NCBI GenBank assembly: GCA_018712985.1
Contig: DVGA01000041.1
Span: forward strand, 1 to 64,000
Length of the DNA: 64,000 bases
Direction: 5' to 3'
From: Candidatus Scatomorpha intestinavium
Lineage (GTDB): Bacteria > Bacillota > Clostridia > Oscillospirales > Oscillospiraceae
Shown here: piece by piece, positions 35,091-45,920 of the stretch
How the letters are laid out: the number at the start of each line of letters is the position of its first letter
Position numbering within the stretch: position 1 is the stretch's first letter
The notes under the pieces: generated by a model
What the model saw: the letters and a program-made list of their open reading frames with translations, nothing else
What the model was told of the DNA's origin: nothing
The model's database searches: none
Made by a program: the position numbers and the translations under genes

Positions 35091-37340
35091 ATGGCGCGCA
35101 GGAAACAGGAGAGCGACGCTCCCAAGCAGAGAAAGGGCAGCGCGGACGTGATGGGCCTCCGCGCGGAGGTGCTCGAACAGCCCATCACCGAAACGCTCGA
35201 GACCAACTACATGCCGTACGCCATGAGCGTGATCGTCTCCCGCGCCATCCCGGAGATCGACGGCTTCAAGCCTTCGCAGCGCAAGCTGCTGTACACGATG
35301 TACAAGATGGGCCTGCTCACCGGCGCGAGGACGAAGAGCGCGAATATAGTGGGGCAGACCATGCGGCTGAACCCGCACGGCGACGCGGCGATATACGACA
35401 CGATGGTGCGCCTTTCCAAGGGCTACGGCGCGGTGCTCACGCCGTTTGTGGACTCGAAGGGCAACTTCGGCAAGGTGTATTCGCGCGACATGGCCTGTGC
35501 CGCTTCGCGCTACACCGAGGCGAAGCTCGCCGGGATATGCAACGAGATATTCCGGGACATAGACAAGGAGACGGTGGATTTCGTCGACAACTACGACGGC
35601 ACCATGAAGGAGCCGGCGCTGCTGCCGACTGCGTTCCCAAACGTCCTCGTCTCGGCCAACACCGGCATCGCCGTCGGCATGGCGAGCCAGATATGCGGCT
35701 TCAACCTCGCCGAGGTATGCGAGACTGCCATCGAGCTCATGCGCGACCCGGAGCACAACATAATGTCCACCCTCCCGGCGCCGGATTTCCCGACAGGCGG
35801 CGAGGTTATAATGGACACCGCGGCGATGGCGGAGATCTACCGCACCGGGCGCGGCAGCTTCCGCGTAAGGGCACGCTGGCGCTACGACGCGAAGGCGAAC
35901 GTCATAGAGGTGTATGAGCTGCCCTATACCACCACGGCCGAGGCCGTGATGGACAAGGTGGCGGAGCTGATGAAGGCCGGCAAGGTGAAGGAAATCTCCG
36001 ACATGCGCGACGAGACGGACCTGAGCGGCCTGAAGCTCGCGATCGACCTCAAGCGCGGCACGGAGCCGGAAAAGCTGATGGCGAAGCTCTTCAAGCTGAC
36101 GCCGCTTATGGACTCCTTTGCCTGCAACTTCAATATACTTATCGAGGGGAACCCGCGCGTAATGGGCGTGGGCGAAATACTCGGCGAGTGGACCGCCTGG
36201 CGGACCGAGTGCGTCCGCCGCCGCGTGTATTACGACCTGGCGCGCAAGCGCGAGAAGCTGCACCTGCTCAAGGGCCTCGGTAAAATACTGCTCGATATCG
36301 ACAAGGCCATAGCTATAATCCGGAACACCGAGCGGGAATCCGACGTCGTACCTAACCTGATGGCAGGCTTCGGCATAGACAAGGTCCAGGCGGAGTATGT
36401 CGCGGAGATAAAGCTGCGCAACATCAACCGTGAGTATATCCTCAAGCGCACCGCCGAAACCGACGAGCTCGAGCGGGATATCGCCTCGCTGGAGGAGACG
36501 CTCGGCAGCCGCCGGAAGCTCCAGGGAGTGATAATCCGCGAGCTGCAGGCCATAATCAAGCAGTACGCGGAGCCGCGGCGCACCGGGATCGTCTATGCGG
36601 ACGAGATAGCCGAGCCAGAGGAGGACGAGACGGTCGAGGACTATCCTGTCCACGTTTTCGTGTCCCGCGAGGGCTATCTGAAGAAAATCACGCCGCAGTC
36701 GCTGCGTATGTCCTCCGAGCAGAAGTACAAGGAGGGCGACGGGCCGGGGACGGACTTCGAGGCCACGAACCGCGCAGAGATCCTCGTCTTTACGAACAAA
36801 CAGCAGGCGTACAAGGCCCGGCTCGCGGATTTCGCGGACACAAAGGCCTCCGTGCTCGGCACATACCTGCCCTCGCAGCTCGCGATGGATGAGGGCGAGG
36901 CCGTCGTGGCCGTGATCGCCCCCGGGGACTACAGCGGGCAGCTCGTGTTCTTCTTTGAAAACGGCAAGGCGGCGAGGGTGCCGCTCGAGTCGTACGAGAC
37001 CAAGACCAACCGCAAGAAGCTCGTGAACGCCTATTCGGACAAGAGCCCGCTCGCGCGGGTGATGGAGCTCAAAGACGAGCTCGAGATCGCCGCCTTCTCC
37101 ACCGAGGGCAGGGCGCTCATATTCAACTCGGCGCTGCTCGCGCCGAAAGCCTCGCGCACCACGCAGGGCGTGGGCGTAATGACCCTTAAACCCAAGTACA
37201 AACTGTCCGACGCACGGCCTCTGCACGAGACCGGTATCAAAAACCTCGCCCGCTACCGCGTGCGCAGCCTGCCGGCGGCCGGCGCGCTGCTGCGCGATGA
37301 GGACAGGGGCGAAAAACAGATGTCACTTCTGGAGGGTTAA
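35091..37340 (+). CDS. parC: DNA topoisomerase subunit A, type IIA (ParC/GyrA-like)
   Basis: ETNYMPYAMSVIVSRAIPEIDGFKPSQRKLLYTMYKMGL; RYTEAKLAGICNEIF catalytic Tyr region; C-terminal beta-pinwheel repeats. Confidence 0.9.
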   Translation: MARRKQESDAPKQRKGSADVMGLRAEVLEQPITETLETNYMPYAMSVIVSRAIPEIDGFKPSQRKLLYTMYKMGLLTGARTKSANIVGQTMRLNPHGDAAIYDTMVRLSKGYGAVLTPFVDSKGNFGKVYSRDMACAASRYTEAKLAGICNEIFRDIDKETVDFVDNYDGTMKEPALLPTAFPNVLVSANTGIAVGMASQICGFNLAEVCETAIELMRDPEHNIMSTLPAPDFPTGGEVIMDTAAMAEIYRTGRGSFRVRARWRYDAKANVIEVYELPYTTTAEAVMDKVAELMKAGKVKEISDMRDETDLSGLKLAIDLKRGTEPEKLMAKLFKLTPLMDSFACNFNILIEGNPRVMGVGEILGEWTAWRTECVRRRVYYDLARKREKLHLLKGLGKILLDIDKAIAIIRNTERESDVVPNLMAGFGIDKVQAEYVAEIKLRNINREYILKRTAETDELERDIASLEETLGSRRKLQGVIIRELQAIIKQYAEPRRTGIVYADEIAEPEEDETVEDYPVHVFVSREGYLKKITPQSLRMSSEQKYKEGDGPGTDFEATNRAEILVFTNKQQAYKARLADFADTKASVLGTYLPSQLAMDEGEAVVAVIAPGDYSGQLVFFFENGKAARVPLESYETKTNRKKLVNAYSDKSPLARVMELKDELEIAAFSTEGRALIFNSALLAPKASRTTQGVGVMTLKPKYKLSDARPLHETGIKNLARYRVRSLPAAGALLRDEDRGEKQMSLLEG

Positions 37341-37342
37341 AT

Positions 37343-38212
37343 ATGCTGCCAAAAAGGACCGTGACCGAATACGTCAAGGAGTACGCGCTCATTATCCTGG
37401 GCTCGGCAATCTACGGTGTGGGGTTCGAGTTCTTCTTTTACCCAAACGAGGTGCTCGCCGGCGGGCTGACCGGCGTGGCGATGATTATCAACATGCTGAC
37501 GGACCTGCCCGTCGGCGTTATGAACATCGTGATGAACATCCCGCTGTTCATCGCTGCGTGGCGGCGCTTCGGGCTTGGCTTCGTCATAGGCTCGTTCACG
37601 GGCATGGCCGCGTCGTCGGTGTTTATCGACCTCTTTTCGCTGCTGCACTGGGAGGCAACCGACAATATACTGCTCGCTGCGATCTTCGGCGGGCTGCTCA
37701 ACGGGCTCGGGCTGGGCATTATCTACCGTGCCGGCGTCACGACCGGCGGCGTGGATATCGTCGTGAAGTTCCTGAGGATTAAATACCAGTACCTGAATTT
37801 CGGCACGCTCATGCTGATACTGGACGTTGCAATACTCGCCGTATACGCGCTTATTTTCAACACGCTGGAGGCGGCGATGTATTCGACGATCGCCATGTTC
37901 GTCGTGTCCAGGGCCATAGATGTTGTCCTTTACGGCCTCAGTGCGAGTAAGGTTTGTTATATCATCAGCGACGAGAGCGACAAGCTGAAAAACACCATAA
38001 CCCATCAGCTCGGGCGCGGCGTCACGCTGCTGCACGGCGAGGGCGCATACACCGGAAAGGCGAAAAACGTGATACTCTGCGTCATCAAAAAAACGCAGAT
38101 CACCCAGGTCCGCCGCATAGTAAAGACGGTCGACGTACACGCCTTCCTTATCGTCACGGACGCGCGCGACGTGTTCGGAAACGGTTTCGAGAACATAGAA
38201 AGCGAGAATTGA
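37343..38212 (+). CDS. YitT family membrane protein (DUF161/DUF2179)
   Basis: GSAIYGVGFEFFFYPNEVLAGGLTGVAMIINMLTDLPVGVMNIVMNIPLFIAAWRRFG; C-terminal DUF2179 domain. Confidence 0.93.
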   Translation: MLPKRTVTEYVKEYALIILGSAIYGVGFEFFFYPNEVLAGGLTGVAMIINMLTDLPVGVMNIVMNIPLFIAAWRRFGLGFVIGSFTGMAASSVFIDLFSLLHWEATDNILLAAIFGGLLNGLGLGIIYRAGVTTGGVDIVVKFLRIKYQYLNFGTLMLILDVAILAVYALIFNTLEAAMYSTIAMFVVSRAIDVVLYGLSASKVCYIISDESDKLKNTITHQLGRGVTLLHGEGAYTGKAKNVILCVIKKTQITQVRRIVKTVDVHAFLIVTDARDVFGNGFENIESEN

Positions 38213-38287
38213 CGCACGCAATACGGCCGGGATCAGGCAGGAAAACGGCATTATCAGGACTCTGAAGCCAATGAAAGGAGATATACA

Positions 38288-38887
38288 ATGGACATTGAGA
38301 AGCTGAAAAAGAACGCCGAGGGCCGCGGCTTTTCCTTCAGGTATTTCGACACCGGGGCCGAGGCTGCGGACTATCTGACCGGTGAGCTCGCGGGCATGAC
38401 CGTGGGCTTCGGCGGCAGCGGCACGCTGGACGCGATAGGGCTTTACGACCGGCTTAAGGCCGTATGTCCGGACGTTGTCTGGCACTGGCGCGAGGAGCCG
38501 GACGCCGCGAGGGTGCGCGCCATGACCACGACGGCCTATCTGTGCAGCGCGAACGCCATTTCCGAAACCGGTGAGATCGTGAACATCGACGGCACGGGCA
38601 ACCGCGTGGCGTCCACTTCATTCGGGCACAAGAGGCTGTATATCGTCGCCGGGGTGAACAAGATAGAGCCCACGCTTGAGCGCGCGGTCTGGCGCGCAAG
38701 GAATGTTGCGGGGCCGCTCCGCGCCAGGGGTATGGGAATGGACACGCCCTGTGCCAAGGGCGAGCTGAAATGCTACGACTGCCGCAGCCCGCAGCGCGTG
38801 TGCCGGAACCTGATCATACAGATGATCCCGATGATGGGCATGGAAAAGACGGAAATCGTCATCATCGGCGAAGAGCTGGGCGGCTGA
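38288..38887 (+). CDS. LUD domain / lactate utilization protein family
   Basis: VGFGGSGTLDAIGLYDRL, YLCSANAISETGEIVNIDGTGNRVASTSFGHKRLYIVAGVNKI. Confidence 0.92.
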   Translation: MDIEKLKKNAEGRGFSFRYFDTGAEAADYLTGELAGMTVGFGGSGTLDAIGLYDRLKAVCPDVVWHWREEPDAARVRAMTTTAYLCSANAISETGEIVNIDGTGNRVASTSFGHKRLYIVAGVNKIEPTLERAVWRARNVAGPLRARGMGMDTPCAKGELKCYDCRSPQRVCRNLIIQMIPMMGMEKTEIVIIGEELGG

Positions 38888-38910
38888 CAGCAGGAAAGGG
38901 GGGAGCTCAC

Positions 38911-40122
38911 TTGCGCGGACACTCAAGGCGCCTGGCGGCGCTGCTTGCGGCGGTCATATTGCTGCTGCCTCTCGCCGGCTGCGCTTCGGTGTTCGACAAG
39001 GAGTATTTCGCCTCGTCGGACTACGAGTATGTCCGGCCCACGGCGGGCAGCGACGGGGCGATTACGGTCACGAGCTACACAACGCTCCGGCTTGCAATAA
39101 GTGCCCTTATAACGCAGCACGAGGAGTCCGGCACTCTGGACCTGAGTGCGTATTCGGGCGAGGACATCAGCGACGACCTTGCCGCCGCCTGCAATTCCGT
39201 CAGCAGGCAGACCGCGCTCGGCAGCTATTCGGTTGACTACATTTCATATGACGTCAATACCATCGTCGGCTACACCGAGGCGCAGATATACATTTATTAC
39301 AAGCGCTCGCAGGAGGAAATCGACTCGATCATCAGCGTCGCCACCTCCGCGGGGCTGTACTCGAGCATAGCCGACGCCGTGGAGAGCATGAGCCCGGGGC
39401 TGGTTGTGCTCGTCTCTGCCACCGACGTGGACCAGGATGAGGCGGAAAGCTATGTCACTGAGGCATATATGAGCAATCCGCTCGCGTGCGTCGTGAAGCC
39501 CACGGCGACCGTGGATGTGTACTCCGGGCTGGGGATGCAGCGCATATACGACGTGCGGATAGACTACCCCTCCGGCGACAGGGAGCTGGAGGAGATGCAC
39601 GGCGACCTGAACGAGGCCGCCGCGCGACTCGCAGCGCGTGTGACGTCCGAGGGGGATGCCTACAGGGCGCTGCAGGCCGCGAGCCTGCTTGTTGAAGAGT
39701 GCTCAAGCCGGGAGAACGGCGGCGGGCACACCGCTTACGACGCTCTTGTTGTCGGCGAGGCCGACTGCGAGGGGATGGCCCTTGCTTATAAGGCCCTGTG
39801 CGACACGCTCGGAATAGGTTGCCAGGTGGTTGAGGGCCGGTTCGACAGGACAGAGCATTACTGGAACATTGTCACGCTTGATGGTTCAAGCTACCATGTG
39901 GACACCTCGCGCGCGGCAGAGTTCGGGCTGGCAAATACATTTTTGCGCAGCGACGCAGAGATGTGGGGAGGCTACTGGTGGGACATCGCGGAGTATCCTG
40001 AGTGCTCCGGGCCGCTCAGCTACGCCTCGCTTACTGAGCAGACTTCCGCAGAGCCGTCTGAGGAGCCGGCCGCGGAGGAGACGCCCGCAGATGAGACCGC
40101 GGAGCCGGCCGCGGAGGGCTGA
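38911..40122 (+). CDS. Lipoprotein with transglutaminase-like domain
   Basis: Lipobox LPLAGCAS; VVGEADCEGMALAYKALCDTLGIGCQVVEGRFDRTEHYWNIVTLDGSSYHVDTS (Cys-His-Asp triad). TTG start with GGGGGAG SD. Confidence 0.88.
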   Translation: MRGHSRRLAALLAAVILLLPLAGCASVFDKEYFASSDYEYVRPTAGSDGAITVTSYTTLRLAISALITQHEESGTLDLSAYSGEDISDDLAAACNSVSRQTALGSYSVDYISYDVNTIVGYTEAQIYIYYKRSQEEIDSIISVATSAGLYSSIADAVESMSPGLVVLVSATDVDQDEAESYVTEAYMSNPLACVVKPTATVDVYSGLGMQRIYDVRIDYPSGDRELEEMHGDLNEAAARLAARVTSEGDAYRALQAASLLVEECSSRENGGGHTAYDALVVGEADCEGMALAYKALCDTLGIGCQVVEGRFDRTEHYWNIVTLDGSSYHVDTSRAAEFGLANTFLRSDAEMWGGYWWDIAEYPECSGPLSYASLTEQTSAEPSEEPAAEETPADETAEPAAEG

Positions 40123-40141
40123 TACACAGCAATTTGATATC

Positions 40142-40186
40142 CGCACCCCGTCCGCCGCCCGGCGGGCGGGGTGCCCGGCTTTTGCG
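40142..40186 (+). terminator. Hairpin CACCCCGTCCGCCGCCCGGCGGGCGGGGTG, likely terminator
   Basis: GC-rich inverted repeat after the lipoprotein gene; weak T run. Confidence 0.5.
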
Positions 40187-40189
40187 CGG

Positions 40190-40218
40190 TTGACAAATTT
40201 GCAATTTGCGCATATTTT
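40190..40218 (+). promoter_or_regulatory. Sigma-A promoter TTGACA-17-TATTTT for the SpoU-dprA-topA-trmFO operon
   Basis: Perfect -35 and good -10 with 17-nt spacing upstream of 40252. Confidence 0.75.
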
Positions 40219-40251
40219 AGATATTAATGTTAGCATTTGGACGGTGCGGCT

Positions 40252-41022
40252 ATGGAGCTTATCACTTCAAGGAAAAATACGCTTGTCCGCCGGCTGCGCG
40301 CCCTCGCGTCCGACCGGGAGCTCCGGCGCTCGGCGGGGGAGACCGTGCTCGACGGCGTCAAGCTGCTGGGCGAGGCGCTCTCCTCCGGCTGCGAGGTGAC
40401 GGCGCTGTTGCTCGCGGAGGGCGCGGCCGTACCCGCGGGCCTCGCGCCCGGGACGCCGGTGTATCGCGCGCCTTCCGAGATCGTCGGCTACGCCTCGCCG
40501 GTTTTGAACAGCCCAGGGCCGGTTTTCAGCGTGGCACTGCCGCGGATAAGCCCGCCGGAGAGCGCGGAGAGCGCAGTGATACTCGAGAACGTGCAGGACC
40601 CCGGGAACGTGGGCACCGTGATCCGCGCGGCAAATGCTTTCGGTGTCGGGGCCGTGCTGCTGACCGGCAGCTGCGCAGACCCGTCCTCCCCGCGCGTTGT
40701 CCGCGCCACCATGGGCGCGGCGTTCCGCCAGTGCGTGATCGAGACGGACGCGGAGGGCGCGGCGGAGACCGTCCGCCGCTGGGGGCTGCCGCTTTTCGGC
40801 GCGGCGCTCGACAGCGGGGCGGTAGACATACGCCGCCTGCCGCGAGGCGGGGCGGCGGTGGCGATCGGGAACGAGGGCCACGGACTTTCAGAGAAGCTGA
40901 AATCGCTCTGCGACGGCCTGACGGTGATACCTATGGCGCCGGGGAGCGAGTCGCTGAATGCCGCGATGGCCGCGGTGGTTGCGATGTGGGAACTCGAGCG
41001 CGGCAGGATAGGGGTGGTGTGA
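40252..41022 (+). CDS. TrmH/SpoU family RNA 2'-O-methyltransferase
   Basis: LENVQDPGNVGTVIRAANAFGVGAVLLTGSCADPSSPRVVRATMGAAFR; AVAIGNEGHGLSEKL; IPMAPGSESLNAAMAAVVAMWE. Confidence 0.94.
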   Translation: MELITSRKNTLVRRLRALASDRELRRSAGETVLDGVKLLGEALSSGCEVTALLLAEGAAVPAGLAPGTPVYRAPSEIVGYASPVLNSPGPVFSVALPRISPPESAESAVILENVQDPGNVGTVIRAANAFGVGAVLLTGSCADPSSPRVVRATMGAAFRQCVIETDAEGAAETVRRWGLPLFGAALDSGAVDIRRLPRGGAAVAIGNEGHGLSEKLKSLCDGLTVIPMAPGSESLNAAMAAVVAMWELERGRIGVV

Positions 41023-42284
41023 TGTCGGAACTGCGATACTGGCTCTGGCTCTCGGCGCTCACCGGGGTGCGCCCGCGCGTCAAGCAGGAGCTCATCTCCC
41101 GCTTCGGGGGCGTGAGGGAGCTGTTTTTCTCCCCGGTCGAGGAGCTCGCCGGGCTCGACATGCTGACCGACGAGGAGCGCGAGGCGCTGAAGAGCCGCCG
41201 GCTCGACGCGGCGCTCGACATCCTTGAGCGCTGCGAGCGCGAGGAGATAGGGATACTCACGATACAGGACGCGGCCTATCCGCGGCGGCTCGCGCAAATA
41301 TACGACCCGCCGCTGGTGCTCTATGTCCGCGGCAGGCTGCCTTCGGTGGACGACCTTGCGGCGGTGGCGATAGTCGGCACGAGGAGGGCGACGCCCTACG
41401 GCCTGAAAATGGCGACAAGGCTCGGCTACGAGCTCACCCGCTGCGGCGCCCTCGTCGTTTCCGGGCTCACGAGCGGGGTGGACGCCGCGGCGGCGAAGGG
41501 CGCGCTCCTGGCCGGAGGCTCCTGCATCGGCGTGCTCGGCTCGGCGATAGACGACAGGCGCTGGGGCGGCCCGCTCGCAAGAGACGTGGAGACTGTCGGC
41601 GCGATTGTCAGCGAATACCCGCCGGGGGCGCAGGGGCACGCGGCCTTTTTCCGCGCGCGGAACCGCATAACGTCCGGCCTTACCGTCGCCTGCGTTGTGG
41701 CAGAGGCCCCGGCAAAGAGCGGCGCGCTGCTGTTCGCGGACGAGGCGCTAAGCCAGGGGCGCGAGGTGTTTGCCGTCCCGGCGAACGCTGACGCGCCCGC
41801 CGCCGCGGGCTCAAACGCCCTGCTCAAGGAGGGAGCGAGCCCCGCAACGGACGCAGGGGACGTGCTCGCGGATTTCTATGCGCGCTTCCCCTCGCTGAAG
41901 GACCCGGGCCGGGAGGCGAGGACTCTCCCGCCGGAGCGGGTCATCCCGGAGCAGGAGGGGGCAAAACAGCCGGAGAGCGGCGCGGACGGCCCGGAGGACG
42001 GGGCGGATTTTGTCAAGCTGCGCGAGCCGCGTCGCAAAAAAGGCATTGACAAGCCGCCCGAGCCGGAATATATTGACTTGAAGAAACAGCTTGAGGGCCT
42101 GACGGAAAAGCAGCTCCGCATCGTGAACTGCCTGACTGAGGGCCAGGCGCATATTGACGATATAATAGAGAAAACCGCGATCCCCGCGGCGGAAGCCCTC
42201 GCGGAGCTTACGATGCTGCAAATAGGCGGATATGTCCGGCAGGAGCCGGGCAAGAGGTTTTCCCTGAACATTATCCAAAAGTGA
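41022..42284 (+). CDS. dprA: DNA-processing protein DprA
   Basis: VAIVGTRRATPYGLKMATRLGYELTRCGALVVSGLTSGVDAAAAKGALLAGGSCIGVLGSAID; C-terminal DprA winged helix. Confidence 0.96.
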   Translation: MSELRYWLWLSALTGVRPRVKQELISRFGGVRELFFSPVEELAGLDMLTDEEREALKSRRLDAALDILERCEREEIGILTIQDAAYPRRLAQIYDPPLVLYVRGRLPSVDDLAAVAIVGTRRATPYGLKMATRLGYELTRCGALVVSGLTSGVDAAAAKGALLAGGSCIGVLGSAIDDRRWGGPLARDVETVGAIVSEYPPGAQGHAAFFRARNRITSGLTVACVVAEAPAKSGALLFADEALSQGREVFAVPANADAPAAAGSNALLKEGASPATDAGDVLADFYARFPSLKDPGREARTLPPERVIPEQEGAKQPESGADGPEDGADFVKLREPRRKKGIDKPPEPEYIDLKKQLEGLTEKQLRIVNCLTEGQAHIDDIIEKTAIPAAEALAELTMLQIGGYVRQEPGKRFSLNIIQK

Positions 42285-42294
42285 GGATGTTTTG

Positions 42295-44601
42295 ATGGCA
42301 AAAGCAAAGACGGCGCTGGTCATAGTCGAGTCCCCGGCGAAGGCCAGAACCATCGAGAGATATTTGGGCAAGAACTACAGGGTCGTGGCCTCGATGGGCC
42401 ACCTGCGCGACCTGCCGAAGAGCACGATGGGCGTGGACATAGAGCACGGCTTCAAGCCGCAGTACACGCCGGTAAAGGACAAGACGGAGCTGATAGAGCA
42501 GCTTAAAAAGCTCGCCTCCGAGGCGGACATGGTCTATCTCGCAACCGACCCGGACCGCGAGGGCGAGGCGATAGCCTGGCACCTGAAGGAGCTGCTTGAC
42601 CTGCCGGACGACAAGGCGCAGCGCGTCACGTTCAACGAGATAACCAAAAACGTGGTGACGGAGAGCATCAGGCGCCCGAGGGAAATCGACCAGGACCTTG
42701 TGGACGCGCAGCAGGCCAGGCGCATACTCGACCGCATAGTCGGATATGAGCTCTCGCCGCTGCTCTGGAAAAAAATCCGCCGCGGGCTCTCCGCCGGCAG
42801 GGTGCAGAGCGTTGCCACGCGCATGGTCGTCGACCGCGAGCGGGAGATAAGGGCCTTCGTGCCGGAGGAGTACTGGCTGCTCGACGCGCTGCTGAAGCGC
42901 GAAGAGGGCGGGGAGTTCACGGCCAGGTATTTCGGCGGCAGCGAGGGCAAGGAGGAAATCAAGAGCGAGGCGGAGGCCGACGCGGTTATCGCCGCGGTGG
43001 AAGGAAAGCCCTTTACCATCGAAACAGTCAAGCGCGGGAAGAAAAACCGCAGCCCGTCCCCCCCGTTCATCACCTCCACGCTGCAGCAGGAGGCGAGCAG
43101 GCGGCTCGGCATGACGCCGCGGCGCACGATGAGCATCGCCCAGCAGCTTTATGAGGGCGTTGACATCACAAATCACGGCACGATCGGCCTCATTACCTAC
43201 ATGAGGACCGACTCGCTGCGCCTGTCCGACGAGGCCGTGGCGGCGGCGAGGAGCTATATAAGCGCGCACTACGGCCCGGCGTACTGCCCGGCGGAGCCGA
43301 GACGCTACAAGACGAAGGCCGGCGCGCAGGACGCCCACGAGGCGATCCGCCCGACCTACGCGGACCTCGCGCCCGAGCAGGTGCGCAAGGACCTGACAAA
43401 GGAGCAGTACATGCTCTACCGCCTGATCTGGGGCCGCTTCATAGCCTGCCAGATGACCAACGCGGTGTATGACAACGTGCAGATCGACGCCGTGTGCGAG
43501 GGGAACGTGTTCAAGGCGAGCTTTTCCGAGCTTGTTTTTCCCGGCTGCACCGCCGTGTATGACGACGCGAAGGACGAGGAGACCGCCCCGGCGCGCAAGC
43601 CGCTGCCAAACCTCCAGGAGGGCGAGCAGCTCGAGCTCGTCAACCTTGACAAGGAACAGAAATTCACGCAGCCGCCGTCCCGATACACTGAGGCGACGCT
43701 TATCCGCGCTATGGAGGAGAAGGGCATCGGCCGCCCGAGCACGTATGCCCCGACCATAACGACAATACTCAGCCATGAATATGTGGTGAAGGAGGGGCGC
43801 TACCTGCGCCCGACTTCGCTGGGCGAGACCGTCACGGGGCTGATGGAGGAGCGCTTCCCCGACATAGTCGATCTGAAGTTCACCGCCCGGATGGAGGATG
43901 GGCTCGACGACATAGAAAAGGGGAAAGAGGGATGGCAGGATTACCTCGCCGGCTTCTATGGCGGCTTTGAAAAGGAGATGAAGGACGCCGAAAAGGCCAT
44001 GGAGGGCGTCCGCATAAAGGTGCCGGACGAGGTGTCCGAGGAGGTCTGCCCCGTTTGCGGCAGGAACCTTGTGATCAAATCCGGCCGCTTCGGCCGCTTC
44101 CTCGCCTGCCCGGGATATCCTGAGTGCAGCTTTACGATGCCGATCGTCGTGGAGATGCCGGGCAAATGCCCCAAGTGCGGCAGCAGGATCCTGAAGAGGA
44201 CGTCCAAGAGGGGCTACACCTACTACGCCTGCGAGCGCGGGGCCGAGTGCGGCTTCATGACCTGGGACGTGCCGACCAAGGAGGTCTGCCCAGAGTGCGG
44301 CAAGACCATGTTCAAGCCCTCCGGGCGCGGCAGGCTGAAAGCCTTCTGCATAAACGAAAACTGCCCGAACTTTACTCCCGAGGACAAGCGCGGCTACCGC
44401 CGCAAGTCATCCTCCTCCGGCGAAAAGGCCGCGGAGGGCGAGGGCAATGCGGCAGAAGAGGCCGCGGAAACCCCTGCCACGGCCAAAAAGGGCGCGGCAA
44501 AGAAAACGGCGTCCAAAAAATCCGCCTCCGGCGGGGCGGCGAAGAAGACATCCGCCTCAGGCCGCTCTAAAAAGAGCGCCGCGACGGAGGAGAGCACGTG
44601 A
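42295..44601 (+). CDS. topA: DNA topoisomerase I
   Basis: [59 protein letters not shown]; three zinc-ribbon repeats (CPVCGRN, CPKCGSR, CPECGKT). Confidence 0.98.
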   Translation: MAKAKTALVIVESPAKARTIERYLGKNYRVVASMGHLRDLPKSTMGVDIEHGFKPQYTPVKDKTELIEQLKKLASEADMVYLATDPDREGEAIAWHLKELLDLPDDKAQRVTFNEITKNVVTESIRRPREIDQDLVDAQQARRILDRIVGYELSPLLWKKIRRGLSAGRVQSVATRMVVDREREIRAFVPEEYWLLDALLKREEGGEFTARYFGGSEGKEEIKSEAEADAVIAAVEGKPFTIETVKRGKKNRSPSPPFITSTLQQEASRRLGMTPRRTMSIAQQLYEGVDITNHGTIGLITYMRTDSLRLSDEAVAAARSYISAHYGPAYCPAEPRRYKTKAGAQDAHEAIRPTYADLAPEQVRKDLTKEQYMLYRLIWGRFIACQMTNAVYDNVQIDAVCEGNVFKASFSELVFPGCTAVYDDAKDEETAPARKPLPNLQEGEQLELVNLDKEQKFTQPPSRYTEATLIRAMEEKGIGRPSTYAPTITTILSHEYVVKEGRYLRPTSLGETVTGLMEERFPDIVDLKFTARMEDGLDDIEKGKEGWQDYLAGFYGGFEKEMKDAEKAMEGVRIKVPDEVSEEVCPVCGRNLVIKSGRFGRFLACPGYPECSFTMPIVVEMPGKCPKCGSRILKRTSKRGYTYYACERGAECGFMTWDVPTKEVCPECGKTMFKPSGRGRLKAFCINENCPNFTPEDKRGYRRKSSSSGEKAAEGEGNAAEEAAETPATAKKGAAKKTASKKSASGGAAKKTSASGRSKKSAATEEST

Positions 44602-45920
44602 TGGGCCCGGTTACCGTAGTCGGCGCGGGCCTCGCCGGCAGCGAATGCGCGTATCAGCTCGCGCGGCGGGGGATAAAAGTCCGGCTGGTGGAGATGAAGC
44701 CCGGGAAATACACCCCGGCGCATGTGTCGCCGCTTTTCGGCGAGCTCGTGTGCTCGAACTCCCTGCGGGGGGATGACCTGTCGAACGCCGTGGGTCTGCT
44801 CAAAGAGGAGCTGCGGCGGCTCGGCTCGCTGATAATGGAGTCGGCGGAGGCCAACCGCGTGGCGGCGGGCGGCGCGCTGGCCGTGGACCGCGAGGGCTTT
44901 TCAAAATATATCACCGAGCGGCTCCGCTCGCATCCGAATATCGAAGTCGTGGAGGCGGAGGCGGTTGATTTCCCCGAGGGGGAAGAGGTCGTCATCGCCA
45001 CCGGCCCGCTCACCAGCGACGCCCTTGCGGAGAAAATCGCCGCCCTCTGCGGCGAGCCGGGGCTGCATTTTTACGACGCCGTCGCGCCGATAGTCACGCT
45101 CGAGAGCGTGGACATGTCAAACGCCTATTTCGCGTCCCGCTACGGCAAGGGCACGGCAGATTATGTAAACTGTCCGATGACGCGCGAGGAGTACACGGCC
45201 TTCGTATCCGAGCTCCGCGCGGCAAAGGAGGCGCCGGCGCACGGCTTCGACGACGGGGCCGTGTTTGAAGGCTGCATGCCCGTCGAGGTGATGGCGCGGC
45301 GGGGGGAGGACACCCTGCGCTACGGGCCGATGAAGCCGGTGGGGCTCGTGAACCCCAACACCGGCGGGGAGGACTACGCCGTGGTCCAGCTCAGGCGCGA
45401 CAACGCCGAAGGGACGCTGTATAACCTTGTCGGCTTCCAGACGCACCTGACTTTTGGAGAGCAGAAGCGCGTCTTTTCCATGATACCCGCGCTGAGGGAG
45501 GCGGAATTCGTCCGCTACGGCGTCATGCACCGCAACACTTACCTCGACTCCCCGCGGCTGTTGGACAGGTACTACCGCCTGAGAAGCGAGCCGAGGCTCA
45601 GCTTCGCCGGGCAGATGACCGGCGTTGAGGGCTATGTGGAGAGCGCTGCGAGCGGCATGCTCGTCGGCATAGAGACAGCGGCGAGGGCGCTCGGCCTGCC
45701 GGCGGTGGACTTCCCGCAGGAGACGGCCATCGGCGCGCTGGCGCTGTATGTCTCCGGGGGCAGCGTAGGCAATTTCCAGCCGATGAACATAAACTTCGGG
45801 ATAATCAGCCCGCTTGGCTACCGCGTGAAGGGCAAACGGAACAAGAACGCGGAGATATCGAAGCGGGCGCTGGCCGTACTCGACGGCCTGGCGGAGACAA
45901 AGGAGGTAATGAGGCTTTGA
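44601..45920 (+). CDS. trmFO: Methylenetetrahydrofolate--tRNA-(uracil-5-)-methyltransferase TrmFO
   Basis: [81 protein letters not shown]. Confidence 0.97.
   Translation: MGPVTVVGAGLAGSECAYQLARRGIKVRLVEMKPGKYTPAHVSPLFGELVCSNSLRGDDLSNAVGLLKEELRRLGSLIMESAEANRVAAGGALAVDREGFSKYITERLRSHPNIEVVEAEAVDFPEGEEVVIATGPLTSDALAEKIAALCGEPGLHFYDAVAPIVTLESVDMSNAYFASRYGKGTADYVNCPMTREEYTAFVSELRAAKEAPAHGFDDGAVFEGCMPVEVMARRGEDTLRYGPMKPVGLVNPNTGGEDYAVVQLRRDNAEGTLYNLVGFQTHLTFGEQKRVFSMIPALREAEFVRYGVMHRNTYLDSPRLLDRYYRLRSEPRLSFAGQMTGVEGYVESAASGMLVGIETAARALGLPAVDFPQETAIGALALYVSGGSVGNFQPMNINFGIISPLGYRVKGKRNKNAEISKRALAVLDGLAETKEVMRL

Noticed and set aside
34737-37226. 829-aa minus-strand ORF opposite parC
   Set aside because: Fully antisense to a clearly homologous topoisomerase subunit; Arg/His/Leu-rich translation without recognisable domains. 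GC-rich codon bias produces such open antisense frames.
40227-41021. N-terminal extension of the dprA-frame ORF
   Set aside because: It overlaps the SpoU methyltransferase in another frame and is Arg/Gly-rich; genuine DprA homology starts at MSELRYWLWLSALTGV (41022).
42271-43776. 501-aa minus-strand ORF opposite topA
   Set aside because: Antisense shadow ORF in GC-rich DNA.
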